The notes: generated by a model not told the origin, from the sequence alone. A stretch of DNA of 64,000 nucleotides from Blasia pusilla (GCA_050084515.1 CM114273.1:14694001-14758000); one strand, 5' to 3'; shown: positions 11,740-23,640, numbered from the stretch's first letter. Made by a program: numbers and translations.

Positions 11740-13040
11740 GTGGCTAACTCCAAACTTCCACCCTAAACCTGCGGCTAAAATGGTCCCTCCTCTCCCCGTT
11801 GGCTGAAATTTCAGAACTTCCCGGTTAAGTGCAAAGGTCTACTACTATGGAAATGGTGCTAGAACAATTACCGGACTTCCCGGTAGCTCATCTCCCGTGA
11901 ACAGGGTGTTGTAGGTAAGAGCCCCACTCAAGCAAGAGATTTCGTAGGGGGGCCACTTAAGCAACATTAGTAGGGCAGGGGGCCACTTAAGCAAATACCT
12001 GATAATATTGAGATACATATTGGGATTCCTTGTGATATTCCTTCAATTATGGATGTGCTCGATTGGGTAAATGAGAACCCTATTGATGTAAAAGGTGTCC
12101 ATATTCTCTAATGTGCACATGAAGTAGAATAATGATCCATGATGTGATTAGAGAGGAAATAATATTAGTGGCTTGAATTTCAGGATTGATTATTGGACAA
12201 GCATAGCTATATATTGTTCCTTAAAAAATACATTGAAGCAATTCCCATCAACCACATGCACAATTAGTTATCACCATATCATCCAATAAACAAAAGCCAC
12301 CTTCATACCTAAGTCACATATAAGATTATAAAAAGTTACATTTATAAGATAATAAAAAGTTGCGTATCATACATAATGAGTCATTAGTGACAAGAATTAA
12401 GGAGTTAAGATATATAATGAGACATGCTACAATAACTTTATTCCTGTTGCAATGGAGGGTTTTGTGCACTTACACACTTCGTTTGATACATTCCTCACAA
12501 TATGTGATACTATTATTTCAAAAATCAGGAAGTTATCCTTCCTTTCTCCATTATGAACATCCTTATCTTTCCATTATCAATAATTTGTCTTAGATCGCAA
12601 TAACATTAACGGAGGCACTAGCAATGATATCCGTGGAGCAGGGTCCGGGTAGTTTTTTTTAGAGTCGATACATTGCGACTATGAACAAAGAGGACAATAA
12701 ATTTTGAAGTTTTTCTAATTCCGGGAGGCCATAAATCCGGTGGGTTTTTGGTAAGTGGTTGAGAATCTGAATCGGTAATTTTGAATTTCATCTGGCCAGC
12801 TCCACACGTATCCCACATTCTCCCCGGACATTGAGGTGGAGTGATGGGTGGCCATTTGTTTCAAGGTCCATTAGTATACAATCAAGAATGGAGATTTATT
12901 GCAAACAATTAATGGTCTTATTTTTAATATGTATTGCTCTACAAGTTCTTGTGGTTTTTTTTCCACACCATTTTTTCCTCACCATATAATGTTTCGAGCA
13001 CACTTACTAGTGTTAATTAGCTTAGTGCAATTCAGGAGAC
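11740..13040. other. Intergenic spacer
   Basis: No gene supported. The phrase 'gggggccacttaagcaa' occurs twice at 11948-11996. Confidence 0.45.
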
Positions 13041-13093
13041 CCCAGGCTCGGCGTTTACCGGACTAGTCGACGCGTTCGTACACGTGAGCGCTT

Positions 13094-14090
13094 GTGAAAC
13101 TTGCTCCGGTTCCAGTCCCATTCCGGGAAGGTTTCTTCACGTTTGTGGGAACGATTCACTCCTCCTCCTCCTCGATCGGCGACGTTTCCCTCCCAAACGC
13201 GGGGCATCGGTGTACGGGATGTGATTTGCATCGCGGGGAAGGCGACTATTTTCATGCCGACGTCGTGGTGTCCAGTTTCGTTCTCGGTGCCGAGACGATC
13301 TGGTTGTACCTCGAGAAATCAGTCTCCAATTGATCGCCTGCCGCGCCTAGTGATCAAGGCAGAACTCCGCCTCCGCCACCACCTTCTGAGCGGAGTGCAA
13401 CTTCCCGGAAGCGGTGTCCGGATCGCAGGAGTGATCGCTGCGCTGACTCGTTCATTGGCGCGTTTGCAATTCGATGAGAAGTTGCCAAGAGTACGTTCTG
13501 CAGACTCGCTATGCTGGTTGAGCGTTGCGTTTATCGAGATTTGTGTTCAGGAGGTTGACATTTTTCATCATGCGACGGAGTGAAATCCGTATGCGTGGTA
13601 GGCGCTCTTGTGAACTTGCGAAGTTCGAAATGCGAACTGTCCGCCTGTCTGGAGACCTCGAAGAAATTTGTGTGTTTTTTTTCCCCGGGGCGCCGTGTGC
13701 GGAAATTGTAAAGTCATTTCCGGCCTTCGGACCCGTAGGCACGGAGGGTCAAAATGCTGTCAAAAAGCATCTGTACTTGTCAGGGAGTCAGCAGGCGACC
13801 TCCACAGCGTTGTGCTGCGTTGATGCTTGCGCCACAACGCGACTCTCAAACATTTGAATCCGAGGAACGGCCTACATCTTTTAGATGATTACGACGACGA
13901 CTCGTTCATGGCTGTCATAAAGTCACGCTTGCTCGTGAACTACCGAGGCCCATCGACATTAGGAGCGCCTAGTGCGCAGAGCCCTCGGATTCTTGGCGGT
14001 CTCATAGCGCGGAATCGGCGTCTCGATCCTATGATTCGTCCGCCTCCCCTGGCTTCTTTTCCGCCGTTCTTCCAAATCGATAGAAAGTAA
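13094..14090 (+). pseudogene. Decayed LRR-family gene
   Basis: Pieces in changing frames match the genes at 7949-8728 and 16711-17964 in order: a proline-rich start (PPPPRSATFPSQ), RVRSADSLCWLSV..EICVQEVDIFHHATE (compare the LWLSV...CIEELHISH segment of the 8-kb gene), MRHNATLKHLNPRNGLHLLDD at 13827, and a C-terminal ILGGLIARN followed by a new proline-rich PPPLASFPPFFQIDRK. Several stops and frameshifts separate these pieces. The CpG-rich composition of the family is retained, so this is a relatively recent gene death rather than chance. Confidence 0.7.
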
Positions 14091-14260
14091 GCAAAATCTA
14101 AATTCGCAAGATTCGCAATCGTGGTTGCGCATTGATGTAGATTTGTGCATTTGTCATGTTTGGAACGGCTGGGATCAAGCTACGTCCAGGCGCACAGTTT
14201 TCGAAGGAAATCATCACTCATCCCATCGAGGGGTGATGACATTCATTCACCCCTCGATGA
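14030..14260 (+). pseudogene. Second, tandem LRR-family remnant
   Basis: Immediately after the C-terminus of the previous remnant the module restarts: RPPPLASFPPFFQIDRK corresponds to the PPPLPHLLPNFQVDGK stretch of the 8-kb gene, then a frame-shifted SWLRIDVDLCICHVWNGWDQ (14113 onward) corresponds to its LWLSVCRD.CIEELHISHRW.EW. This implies a head-to-tail duplication inside the locus before it decayed. A 13-bp perfect inverted pair (catcgaggggtga/tcacccctcgatg, 14224-14259) breaks the module at its end. Confidence 0.5.
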
Positions 14261-14399
14261 ATTGCCCTCCACCTCTCCGAATTCTCATGGTAATTCCTGA
14301 TCCACAGAAACAGCTGCAACTCGCTAGCGCGTTCAGGCGATCAAGATCATGGCAGGCTACCTCCACAACACAATTCTCGGGCTCAGATGTTAAATATTA

Positions 14400-16700
14400 A
14401 GATGGTTGGGAGACGAATAATACGGCGAGTTTTTCGTAAGGATTATCTCTATTCACGATTCAGTCCGCAGCGATAATAACTTGCACCGCCTCTCAGGCTA
14501 CGGGAAGAATAACTCGTATGAGCAAACGTTTTGAGGTTCGTATAGTATGTTTCGAGGTTCGTAAGATGACTAGTAATAAGCTATTAATATTTGGAATAAC
14601 CCTAGAACCCTGTAATTACATAATTTGAAAAAAAAAATCCAGACAAATAGGGAGTGTTTATGTAAAGTAGCATTACCAATAATAAATAACTTTAGAAGCT
14701 TTTACATTTTGAAAAACTTAATGAATTTCATGGATGGGTAGATGAGGAAGAGCTTTAAGTACAATTTCTTTACATCAAAGAAAGCTTTATCAATTAAATG
14801 TCTTTCTCTATATGTTGAACATGTAGAGGACTCTTATATCCTATTCTAGCTATTTATTGTAAGTGGTCCGTACATCAAGAAATACAGTCTTAATTTTTTT
14901 TCAAATTATATTTGCATAGGTAAGAATGTTTGCGTTATGTAATTACACATCTGAAATTTCAGATGTGTAATTTTTGCTTATTTTTTATGATTAAAAAATT
15001 ATACCTTAATCTATAAATAGATATTTTCTCATTTCAATTTCCTTTTTAGAATTAGTAATCTCCATTCTTTAAATTTGAAAATAGATGAAAGGGGTGAGTG
15101 TTCCATTGTTATGTAGTCACACTTAACTAAATGATTCATTTGGTAATATTTGCATAAGAAGTAAAATAACATTTCATCCTTTGTGGTTTCCTTCTTTAAA
15201 AAAAAATTTATTGCCCATACATGAGCTTGTTGTTTTTTTCCTCACCACCTAAGTTATTTACGTTTAATGCAAATCACCACGTAGTATTATGATGGTTGGT
15301 AATCTATATTATTATGGGAGAGTGCTCTTATACGGGATGCCATCCTTGTGATGAGAGGTGCATTTTTTGGCTTCTAATTGATTGACAAGTGTTGTTCTCC
15401 CCACTAACCTATTTTGAAACCCGAGCCTTTGTTTTCTCAAGCTAATTTTCATTCATCCGTGCACAACACATACATTAGCAAGTGATTACAAATGGAAGAA
15501 TGAAGTAAGAAATTTAAGAAAATTGAGGTCAAATTGTACAAAACCAAGAGGCCTAAGAATACTACATGGGCATTTAATGCAAATCATGAGGTTGTTTGAT
15601 AGTTGGTAATAATAAGTAGTCTTATAATGTATATTATTATTGGAGAATGCCTTTTTGATTTTCAAACACCTCTCTATATGATTCATGGTAACTCGACAGC
15701 AAGAAAATGTTTCATATGGTATTGGCAAAAAAAAATAAATTTGAATTCATATGCATAATCATTAGTCACTTCACATGTTATACACTAGCAAAAACTCTTC
15801 AAACACCTTTTTATTTTCACCTTATTAATTTGTAATGATGAACAACTTAATCGTGAGAAAAAAGCAATAGAAAACAAAATTGGTGGGCATGACTTTAACT
15901 TAACCTCTAATTCCCAATTCCATTCCTCCTGTATTTTAAGTTTCGTGCAACGAGACAAATTCCATTAACATAAAACCGACCTTACGGAGAAGAGGTGCAT
16001 ATATCGCATTTGGTATTGATTCAAGAAAGAAGACAAAGTAATATCCATCCTCGAGCTCATCCATGTTGCAGTAGTAGTACTTGTACATTCGCATTCGACT
16101 TCTTCTTGGAGCTTTCGCTTTTAAATTAATCCTTAAACGTTTAACTCCTCAAGTCCCCTTCCAGTAAGTCCGTGCTAAGTGCTTTAGTGTGTTACACCTT
16201 CCTTTACGTGAAAATAGCTCATTGTGAACTACGTGAACTGACAGAATGACTATGGCCGACGTTTAGACTCGCCGAGTCTCAGGTCATCGCTAAAACCCAC
16301 TGTCTCGAGTCGGTCGGCGCGTGGGGGGTGGAATGGTAGTAGGTGCGCAGAAATCTTCAGTCCAATTTGGTGAGAAGCGCTGGATCTTGGTCACCAAGCT
16401 AGCCACAGCAAACTAAGAATTGGTTCAGGCATGTCTTTGGGAGGATATGGTTGGGAGCTGGCCTCTGGAGTTTATCCATTGGAACTCCGTAGCGATGTGA
16501 AGGGTGGTGACCTTCCCACTGGTTATTCATGACGAGTTCTCGCTCGAATCTGATGATGGAGTAGCGTATATATACATGCACATGAACGAACTGTACACGC
16601 TTGAGAGGGAAAGACTGTGACGAGATCAAGCACTTTCTCATCCACAACGGGGCAGATTCAAGAAGGACAATGTGTGGATTCAGTCGTCTCGATTTTTCTG
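14400..16700. other. Intergenic, AT-rich then GC-richer
   Basis: No gene supported. Composition becomes CpG-richer after ~16240, on the 3' side of the minus-strand LRR gene, and probably includes its 3' UTR. Confidence 0.45.
14941..14972. repeat. Perfect 32-bp palindrome
   Basis: The 16-base arm aattacacatctgaaa is followed directly by its exact reverse complement, with no spacer. Confidence 0.85.
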
Positions 16701-16710
16701 CGTTTGGAGG

Positions 16711-17964
16711 TCAAACCACAATGGTCGTCGGAGATTGCTCGGTCTTCTTGATTGCCATTGCCTCCTTGAGGAGCGCGGCCCTGCCGTTCCATGCCCATGT
16801 GGTGCCCTCTAATTCGATGGTTTCTAACGAGGGATTCGCCAAGACGTTGAATTGGACGAGCTTCCGGAACGCATCACCATCGAGGCCCAAGCACCCGCTC
16901 AAGTCCAGGTGCTGGAGAGTCGTGTTGTGGCGCAAGCACTCCAGGATCTTCGCATTCGTGTGCCGACTCCCGGAGCCGGAGTCTTGCCAGAGAAGCCTGA
17001 GGATCTTCAGGGACGGCAGGTTGGAGCTCAGCAATTCGACAACAGCGCTAGCGGGGACGAACCGGTCGAGCTCTCCGACCAGCCAAAGCTCGCTTGCACC
17101 AGAATTCTCACAAGCCCTTACGAGGAAATCCGGTCGATCGCCCATTTCTACCTCCTCCAAAGACAGGACGCCGAGCTTTCCGGATGAGTGCTTCAACCCT
17201 TGCAGCAAAGCCTCCACTGCATCGTCATCTAAAGCGCCCGTCTCTTTGAGGTGCAGTTCACGCAGCTCGGGGGCAGAGCGGATCAAGTCACCCAAGTGCT
17301 TCGCCACGTTGGGTTCCCTCCAACCTGAAATCATCAGAACCTCCAGCGTTGGGCTGAGGATGTTCGCTAGGAAGCCTGTCGCTATTTCGGCGAGAGCTGC
17401 AGCTGTTACCATACGAGTTTCCGGAACTCTTCTCTGATCTGGTGGAGCTCGATCGGTGCCCCCGAGAACGAGCTTCTTGAGGGTGCGGTTGCAAGCACAA
17501 AGGTCGATCAGGTGAGGGTACACCGCCTCAAATCCAGCAGCATTCATATCAAAGACCACTGATTCCAGCACAGGATTTGACTTCATCGGTTGGAATAGCG
17601 CTTCCCACTCACTGGCAAGAATCTGTACGAACACGTCTGGTCGATAAATTATCGTCAAGAATCGTATGGTTTTGCAAGAACCAGCGGCTCCTAAGATCTT
17701 CAAACGCATCTCCCTTCGCATCCGCTCTTCTTCTTCAGATAACGGCTGATCCATGATCATGAAGTAGTCACGGAACATGCATTTGGGCTCCACCAGATCC
17801 CATGAATTGAAAGATCGCATCATCCATTCGTGTTCCTCGTCACACAAGGCAAGTTGCTCCCCACCCAGACCCTTCAAATACGCTTCGAATTTGAGCGCCG
17901 ACGATCCGAATCCGACAGGCACGGACCCTCCATTTTTTTGTGCATTTCCAGCCGCGCTGTCCAT
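16711..17964 (-). CDS. Leucine-rich-repeat protein (417 aa)
   Basis: An intact minus-strand frame. It is open upstream to a TAG at about 18028; the first ATG (MDSAAGNAQK) is at 17964. The N-terminal ~130 residues are helical and charged, with SEEEERMRREMRLKI. From about residue 135 there are irregular LRR repeats of ribonuclease-inhibitor style: SNPVLESVVFDM, NRTLKKLVLGG, SPTLEVLMISG, APELRELHLKETGALDDDAVEALLQGL, SGKLGVLSLEE, LPSLKILRLL, NTTLQHLDLSGCLGLDGDAF and NPSLETIEL. It ends IKKTEQSPTTIVV. No signal peptide, membrane segment, GTPase or NB-ARC motif is visible, so it is probably soluble and intracellular. It shares its C-terminal module with the gene at 7949. Its role is unknown; an intracellular recognition or scaffold protein is a reasonable inference. 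Upstream noncoding exons are possible. Confidence 0.8.
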   Translation of the reverse strand: MDSAAGNAQKNGGSVPVGFGSSALKFEAYLKGLGGEQLALCDEEHEWMMRSFNSWDLVEPKCMFRDYFMIMDQPLSEEEERMRREMRLKILGAAGSCKTIRFLTIIYRPDVFVQILASEWEALFQPMKSNPVLESVVFDMNAAGFEAVYPHLIDLCACNRTLKKLVLGGTDRAPPDQRRVPETRMVTAAALAEIATGFLANILSPTLEVLMISGWREPNVAKHLGDLIRSAPELRELHLKETGALDDDAVEALLQGLKHSSGKLGVLSLEEVEMGDRPDFLVRACENSGASELWLVGELDRFVPASAVVELLSSNLPSLKILRLLWQDSGSGSRHTNAKILECLRHNTTLQHLDLSGCLGLDGDAFRKLVQFNVLANPSLETIELEGTTWAWNGRAALLKEAMAIKKTEQSPTTIVV

Positions 17965-18900
17965 AAATTCTCGAGCAGCGTCCACAGATCCAGAGTCCTC
18001 AGTCTCAGAAACCTCGTGAACTAAAGTAGGCTATTCTGGAGGTACGGCAGCAATCGCGTTGATGGAAACTGGTGAGCTGCCGCATGAATGTGAGAAGACT
18101 ACCAGGGAGGAACGTCAACGATAGATGACATACGCGCTTCTTCTTTCCCCAGATCTACGCACGCTTCTCGCTCCTCATCGATAAGTCGGTACAGAAATGC
18201 CAGACGCCGATCTATCGAACGAACACTCCGTCTGCCATGAGATCTAGATGATTGAATCTATCGACGTGAATGAGCGAACCCACATGATCCTGAAACGCTA
18301 AATGTGATACGTACGCACGAGAGGAAGTTGTGCTCAGCGCTCTCCGAAGACTGCGTCAATGAATTGCCAAAGCCCCGACAGAGAAACGCTTCAGCAGCAT
18401 TCCTTCGCAGGTGAGGATCTAGAAAAAGTAACCTTCACTGAATCCAAACGCCTCTTTCTACATCTCTGACAAAGATTGACCGTCAAGCTAGCTCGGTGCT
18501 CGGTTGGATCTTCACGGAAGACTCAGTGCGTGACTGCTACGTCGGGCTTTCGAACAATAGGATGAAATCACTCCAGCCAGATCCACAAGATCAGGAACAA
18601 CCTTCAACAACAGCCCGGCTGCGACCCCTCTAAACGACACACAAGTCGTGGCACAGCCTCAACGCCGGGGCCACTACAACGTTGAAGATCGTGCGTGAAT
18701 CATAAACACGCCGCGGGATTATGTTGACCGGCACGGAGTCCGATCTTCCGTGAAAGAAACATCAAATCGCTCGCGGTGTCGTGATCGTGGACCACATCCA
18801 TATAATTCGATCCGTCCAGTGTGTAAAGTCATCAAAAGAACTCGGACCAAGTCAATCTCGCCTATCTTGATCGGTGACCTGCACGAGTAAAATACATACT
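17965..18900 (-). promoter_or_regulatory. CpG-rich 5' region of the LRR gene
   Basis: High-GC, CpG-rich sequence continues about 0.9 kb upstream of the ATG and ends abruptly in AT-rich DNA at ~18900, just as in the 7.1-8.7 kb gene. It is presumably promoter plus 5' UTR. I could not pick a TATA box or splice sites with confidence. Confidence 0.35.
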
Positions 18901-20521
18901 AGTAATGGAAAAGAAAAGAAAAGTGAGGTGAAATTCCAATCATAATCATAAGGAGTTGGAATTAAATTAAATATACAAAGAAAAAAATATATAAAAATAT
19001 CAAATTCCAATAGTATGAAAGGATAAAATTAGGGCAAGAATTTGGGTGGGTTCTTTTTGACTAAATATCGATCTATCTATCTTATAATGGACAACCCACA
19101 AGAATAATAAGAAAAAATAGCAAAGGAGTAAGAATTTTGAATCAAAAGGTTAGATGGGTACAACCCCACAAATACAATGAGAAAAAATAGTGAATCAATA
19201 AGACAAAAGAAAGACATTTTTAAAGTTTTTAATCACAAAGTTAGATGGGTACAAACGAATTAGAAGAGTAGATTAGAAGAATAGGGTAGAAAGAATTTGA
19301 ATGGAAGAGGAAAAGTATTTTCTATTATTTCATACCTTGAAATTTAATTAATTAATATTATAATGGGTGGTCCTAAATGATAATAACGTGAGATAATTAG
19401 AAATATTAATAATTTTTTTAATCCATATTTAATGGGACGAGGAAATGAATTTTATTCGAGAAAGAATAAATGTTGTTTAAAATTTTATCGGATGAGGGAA
19501 TTATTTAATGGATGGGGAAATCATTTGAATTTTAATTTAGGAGTGTGATTATTTAGAAGAGTGGAATGTTATTATTCTTTTAATTTTTGAAAAATTGAAT
19601 TCAATTTTGAAATGAATTTATTATTATTTTTTCAACATAAAATTATTCTCATGTGATATTTTCAGAAGGAAAATGAATTTGAATATAAAAAGGGGATTAT
19701 TTAATTATTTAAAATAAACAAAAAATGTAATAAGTCAATTTTATTTTTGTGGAAAAAATAGAAGAATAGGTGTTTTTAAAACTTTCATAGAGGAATAAAA
19801 TTAATTAGTTGAGTTTTATTTAAAACTGAAATTTTTTATTCTTTTAAGATTTAGAAAGATATCAATATCCTCGTTTCTAGATCCAATATGGTTGAGAGGA
19901 GAAATTTCCAATCCTATCAGGTTCCATCAGGATAATCTATATTGCAAAATACATGGAGATTATTATAAGTAGGAGGATAAAAAGAAAAGAAGTTCTATAA
20001 GAAGTAAAACATTGGTAAAATTTTACACCTTAGTTTGTTTCCATATGATTCTATTTTCATCCAAACAAGTGTTGAAATAATTTTATGAGGTGCTAGAGCA
20101 ATTGAAAAATAATGCCTAGGTTAAGATCATTGTTACTATGTGCCCAAGCATAGCACGGGTATTCTTACTAGTTTAAGTTATTAAATGTCTACAAGGCACG
20201 AAGGAGCACCCCTGCTAATTTTCTTTTACCTAAGAGGACACATGTCAAAAGATGAGTGTTTGACCTTAACATAGGGCAATCCATATGATGCGAGGGATGG
20301 AAATTTTTTTGAGATAAAATTCCATGATAAGAAAAGAAATATTATGGCATATATTTGGCCACACAAATTTGATCGAAAACTTTCAAGTAGAATATTTTCA
20401 TAGGGAAATACACTATCTAATATGAGTGTTTTTTATTGGATATTTCTAGCAAGCCTACCTTATGTGAAGCTATTGGACATAAGTTCACAACTATGGAGTT
20501 TGACATGATGTATGAATCAAA

Positions 20522-20525
<4 letters not shown>
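18901..20525. other. Very AT-rich spacer
   Basis: Purine-rich, A-rich DNA with no coding signal. Confidence 0.5.

Positions 20526-20553
<28 letters not shown>
20526..20553. repeat. (TA)n microsatellite
   Basis: About 14 uninterrupted TA units. Confidence 0.9.
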
Positions 20554-20596
20554 CTTTCGAGCCCAATACTTGGGATCAAGAAAATTTTACCTCAAA

Positions 20597-20768
20597 CCCA
20601 CATACTTGAAAAGTTTGTATCATTCAATTTGAGTAAAAAATAGATCTCTTTCTTTCCTTAGTTCGGAAAATAAAAGCTTTTTCCCACATACTTGAAAAGT
20701 TTGTATCATTCAATTTGAGTAAAAAATAGATCACTTCCTTTCCTTAGTTTGGAAAATAAAAGATTTTT
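20597..20768. repeat. Two tandem 86-bp repeats
   Basis: The unit beginning cccacatacttgaaaag and ending ggaaaataaaag(c/a)ttttt occurs at 20597-20682 and 20683-20768 with only a few differences, which indicates a recent duplication. Confidence 0.85.
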
Positions 20769-20973
20769 TCAATTCTCTCTTTGGATCTTCTCTTCCCTAT
20801 CATTCCATTTATAACTTATAAGAGAAAATCTAAGTATTTAAAAAAAATTATTCTGCCATCATCTACTTCTCATCAACATGGAAATCAAAAACCTCAATAT
20901 TTGATATTAAAAAAAATCCAAAAAAATCCAAATCAAAGATTCTACTAAACCTGACTAAAATTATTCTAAATTC

Positions 20974-21366
20974 CAAGGTTGCACATGGACAAAGTTCGTG
21001 TCCGTAGACTCATGTCTATCCCGACGACATACTTGTCTGTTTGGGCCCGAGTATGGGCCCTGCGCACAAGGGTGCCTGCAACTATACCCGAGCAGATCCC
21101 ACACCTCTTCTTGGCAACCAAAAATCCTTTTTTTCCGCACAATTTGTAGCTCGTGGTGGACCCGCATACCCTTCCAACCCGAGTGAAGCCCGCAAGCGGC
21201 CTGCGGCCTATGTCCTAGCCCAGACCTTGTCCGCGCGCCGATCCGAACATGCGATTGGCCCGTGTCCTTGCCCGCACTTGAATCTATGCCTGCGCCCGTA
21301 TCTAAGCCCGCGTGCGGGCTCGACCTGTGTCTTGCCTAGCCAACAAACAAATTATACATCACCACA
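20974..21366. mobile_element. Partial hAT-like MITE relative
   Basis: It starts with CAAGGTTGCACATGGACAAA, which is the inverse of the right terminus of the next element (21680-21700). The GC-rich interior of CCCGAG/GGGCCC phrases resembles the interior of the element at 2034-2591. No matching right end or target duplication was found, so this is probably truncated. Confidence 0.45.
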
Positions 21367-21368
21367 TG

Positions 21369-21700
21369 CATGGTTGCACAGAAGCAAACAAGTCCATCCC
21401 TAGGATGCACATGGACGGAAAAGTCTGGACATATCCACGGACATAGATGACAAGAAGTGGGGTCCATACTTATAGTCATGATGGAAATTAAGTAGGGCAA
21501 GGCCGAGTTGGACAATAAGGGGGGAGGGAGTGGGGTGGAGGGAGGAAGGACTGGGAAAGTATGGAATATGTAGGCAAGTAGGGAAACTAAGAAAGAAGGG
21601 GAAGGTAGGGCCCACACAGACAAATCCTTCCATAGGACGGACGTAAGTCCACGGACATGGACATGATTTTGGACACGGAATTTGTCCACATGCAACCTTG
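21369..21700. mobile_element. hAT-like MITE
   Basis: Termini CATGGTTGCA and TGCAACCTTG are the same as those of the better-defined copy at 22523-22802, and the interiors are similar (agtccatccctaggatg, ggtaggcaagtaggg, cccacacagacaaatcctt). The flanking octamers accacatg and cccatatg agree at six of eight positions, compatible with an aged 8-bp target duplication. Confidence 0.65.
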
Positions 21701-22240
21701 CCCATATGGTAGACCGCGATTGCTCTCTTGGACCTACACTCGACCCATGTCTCGTAAATTCCGTGTAGACATATGGCGTTCTATCATTGGTGGAGGCTTA
21801 ATGCGATCCAAAATCCCTCATCCCCAATACCTAAAACCCCTTTTTTTCTTAAACCCTCAAGCAAAATGCTCTTAAGTGGAGATTAACCCCTAATTAATTC
21901 GTATTTATCTTCTTCCTTTATGGTTGTTTCTTTGAGACAAGACTAGTTTTGGATTAGGCCCCAAAATTGTATATGTTTGTTGAGAGCTTCATGCTTTCAC
22001 GATTTCTAAGAAATTTTGGGAAATCCGTTGCGTGCCTTTGGGAATTGTTAGATTTTGATTGTGATCAACTTGGATATTTGCACTCCTTGTTGTGTCTTAA
22101 AAAGACTCTAATTTATTGCACAAAAGGTAAGACATTGTGAGTATGAAATTCTCTTGTGTTGTTTAGTGACGTGGAGAACTCCTATTTATGCAAGGAAAAT
22201 ATTTAATTTTAAAAATAATTTAATAATTTTAAAAATTTAA
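21701..22240. other. AT-rich spacer
   Basis: No gene or repeat supported. Confidence 0.45.
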
Positions 22241-23640
22241 TAATATAAAATATCCCGTGTGATGCAAGGCAAATAAAAAAGTGTTTGAACAGCTAGTGGA
22301 TAGCTTGTGAAGGAAAGATATTAATGATGCTACACATAAATTTAAATTTTTTTTTTTTGCTCGTAGCATATGAAATATTTTTTTGCTACCCAATGGCCAC
22401 GTGTCAAGCAACGAGGTGTTTGCAAATCAAGAAGACACTCTCCCATAATAATATAGATAAGATGCCCGTGCGATGCAAGGAAAATGAAAAGTGTTTGAAG
22501 AGCTAGTGTATAGGCCGTGAAGCATGGTTGCACAAAAACAGACAAGTCCTTCCTTAGGACGAACATGAACCGACAAGTCTGGACATGAGTTCCAAGAGGT
22601 GAGACCCACACTTTTAGTCCATGATGGAAGGCAAGGCAGGGATGAGAGGAGCAATGAAGGAGGAGGGAGTGGAGGTGGAAGGAGGAAGAAATGGGGGAGT
22701 ATGGAATACGAAGGCAAGTAAGGGGAATGAGAAAAAAGGGAAAGGTGGGCCCACACAGACAAGTCCTTCCACATGATGGACATAAGTCCATATGCAACCT
22801 TGCCGTGAAGGGAAGAGATTAATGATGCTACACATAAATTCAAAATTTTTTTTTTACTTCCCGTAGCATGTAAAATATTTTCTTGCTGCCCAATTGTCAT
22901 GTGTCAAGAGAGAGATATTTGCAAATCAAGAAGACACTTTCCTATAATAATAATATAGATAAGGTGCCCGTGCGATGCACAGGAAATAAAAAGTGTTTGA
23001 AGAACTAGTGTATAGCCCGTGAAGGGAAGAGATTAATGATGCTCTCCACAGGAATTCAAATTTTTTTCTTGTTGTCCGTAGCATGTGATATATTTTCTTG
23101 CTGTCCAATTCTCACGTGTCAAGCAGAGAGGTATTTGCAAATCAAGAAGGCACTCTCCCATAATAATATAGATAAGGTGCCCCTGCAATGCAAAGAAAAT
23201 AAAAAAGTGTTTGACGAGCTAGTGTATACTGCGTGAAGGAAAGAAATTAATGATGTTGCGAACAAATTTATTTATTTTTTTGGCAGTCCGTAGCATATGA
23301 AACATTTTCTTGCTACTCAATTGCCATGTGTCAATCAGCGAGGTGTTAGCAAATCAAAAGGACACTCTCTCATAGTAATATAGATAAGGTGCCCGTGCGA
23401 TGCAAAGGAAATAAAAAAGTGTTTGAAGAGCTATTGTATAGCCCGAGAAAGAAAGAGATTAATGATGTTGCACATAAATTTTTATTTTTGCAGTCCGTAG
23501 GATGTGAAACATTTTCTCGCTACTTAATTGCCACGTGTCAAACATCGAGGTGTTGGCAAATCAAGAGGACACTCTCCCATAATCATATAAATAAGGTGCC
23601 TATGCGATGAAAGAAAAATAAAAAAGGTGCTCGAAGAACT
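22241..23640. repeat. Tandem array of ~210-bp units
   Basis: At least five head-to-tail copies can be read, with unit starts (gatgcccgtgcgatgca / gtgcccgtgcgatgca type) near 22249, 22461, 22967, 23176, 23391 and 23596. Each contains 'gtgtttgaagagctagtgta', 'ttaatgatgctacacataaatt', 'gtagcatatgaaa', 'gccacgtgtcaa', 'caaatcaagaagacactctc' and 'cccataataatatagataa'. The spacing is about 205-215 bp except where a MITE has inserted (22523-22802). The 'gcccgtgcgatgca' phrase is common at the ends of plant Helitrons, so the array may descend from a tandemised Helitron terminus. Confidence 0.8.
22523..22802. mobile_element. hAT-like MITE with perfect 8-bp target duplication
   Basis: Termini CATGGTTGCA (22523-22532) and TGCAACCTTG (22793-22802) are inverted repeats with one mismatch. 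They are flanked on both sides by ccgtgaag (22515-22522 and 22803-22810). Removing the element and one octamer restores a normal unit of the ~210-bp array, so the insertion event is directly visible. There is no coding capacity; it would depend on a hAT transposase encoded elsewhere. Confidence 0.85.

Noticed and set aside
21336-22900. Frames of 100-157 codons on - strand
   Set aside because: They lie inside MITEs and satellite units and share their repeats; translations are Phe/Leu/Pro/Ser low-complexity.
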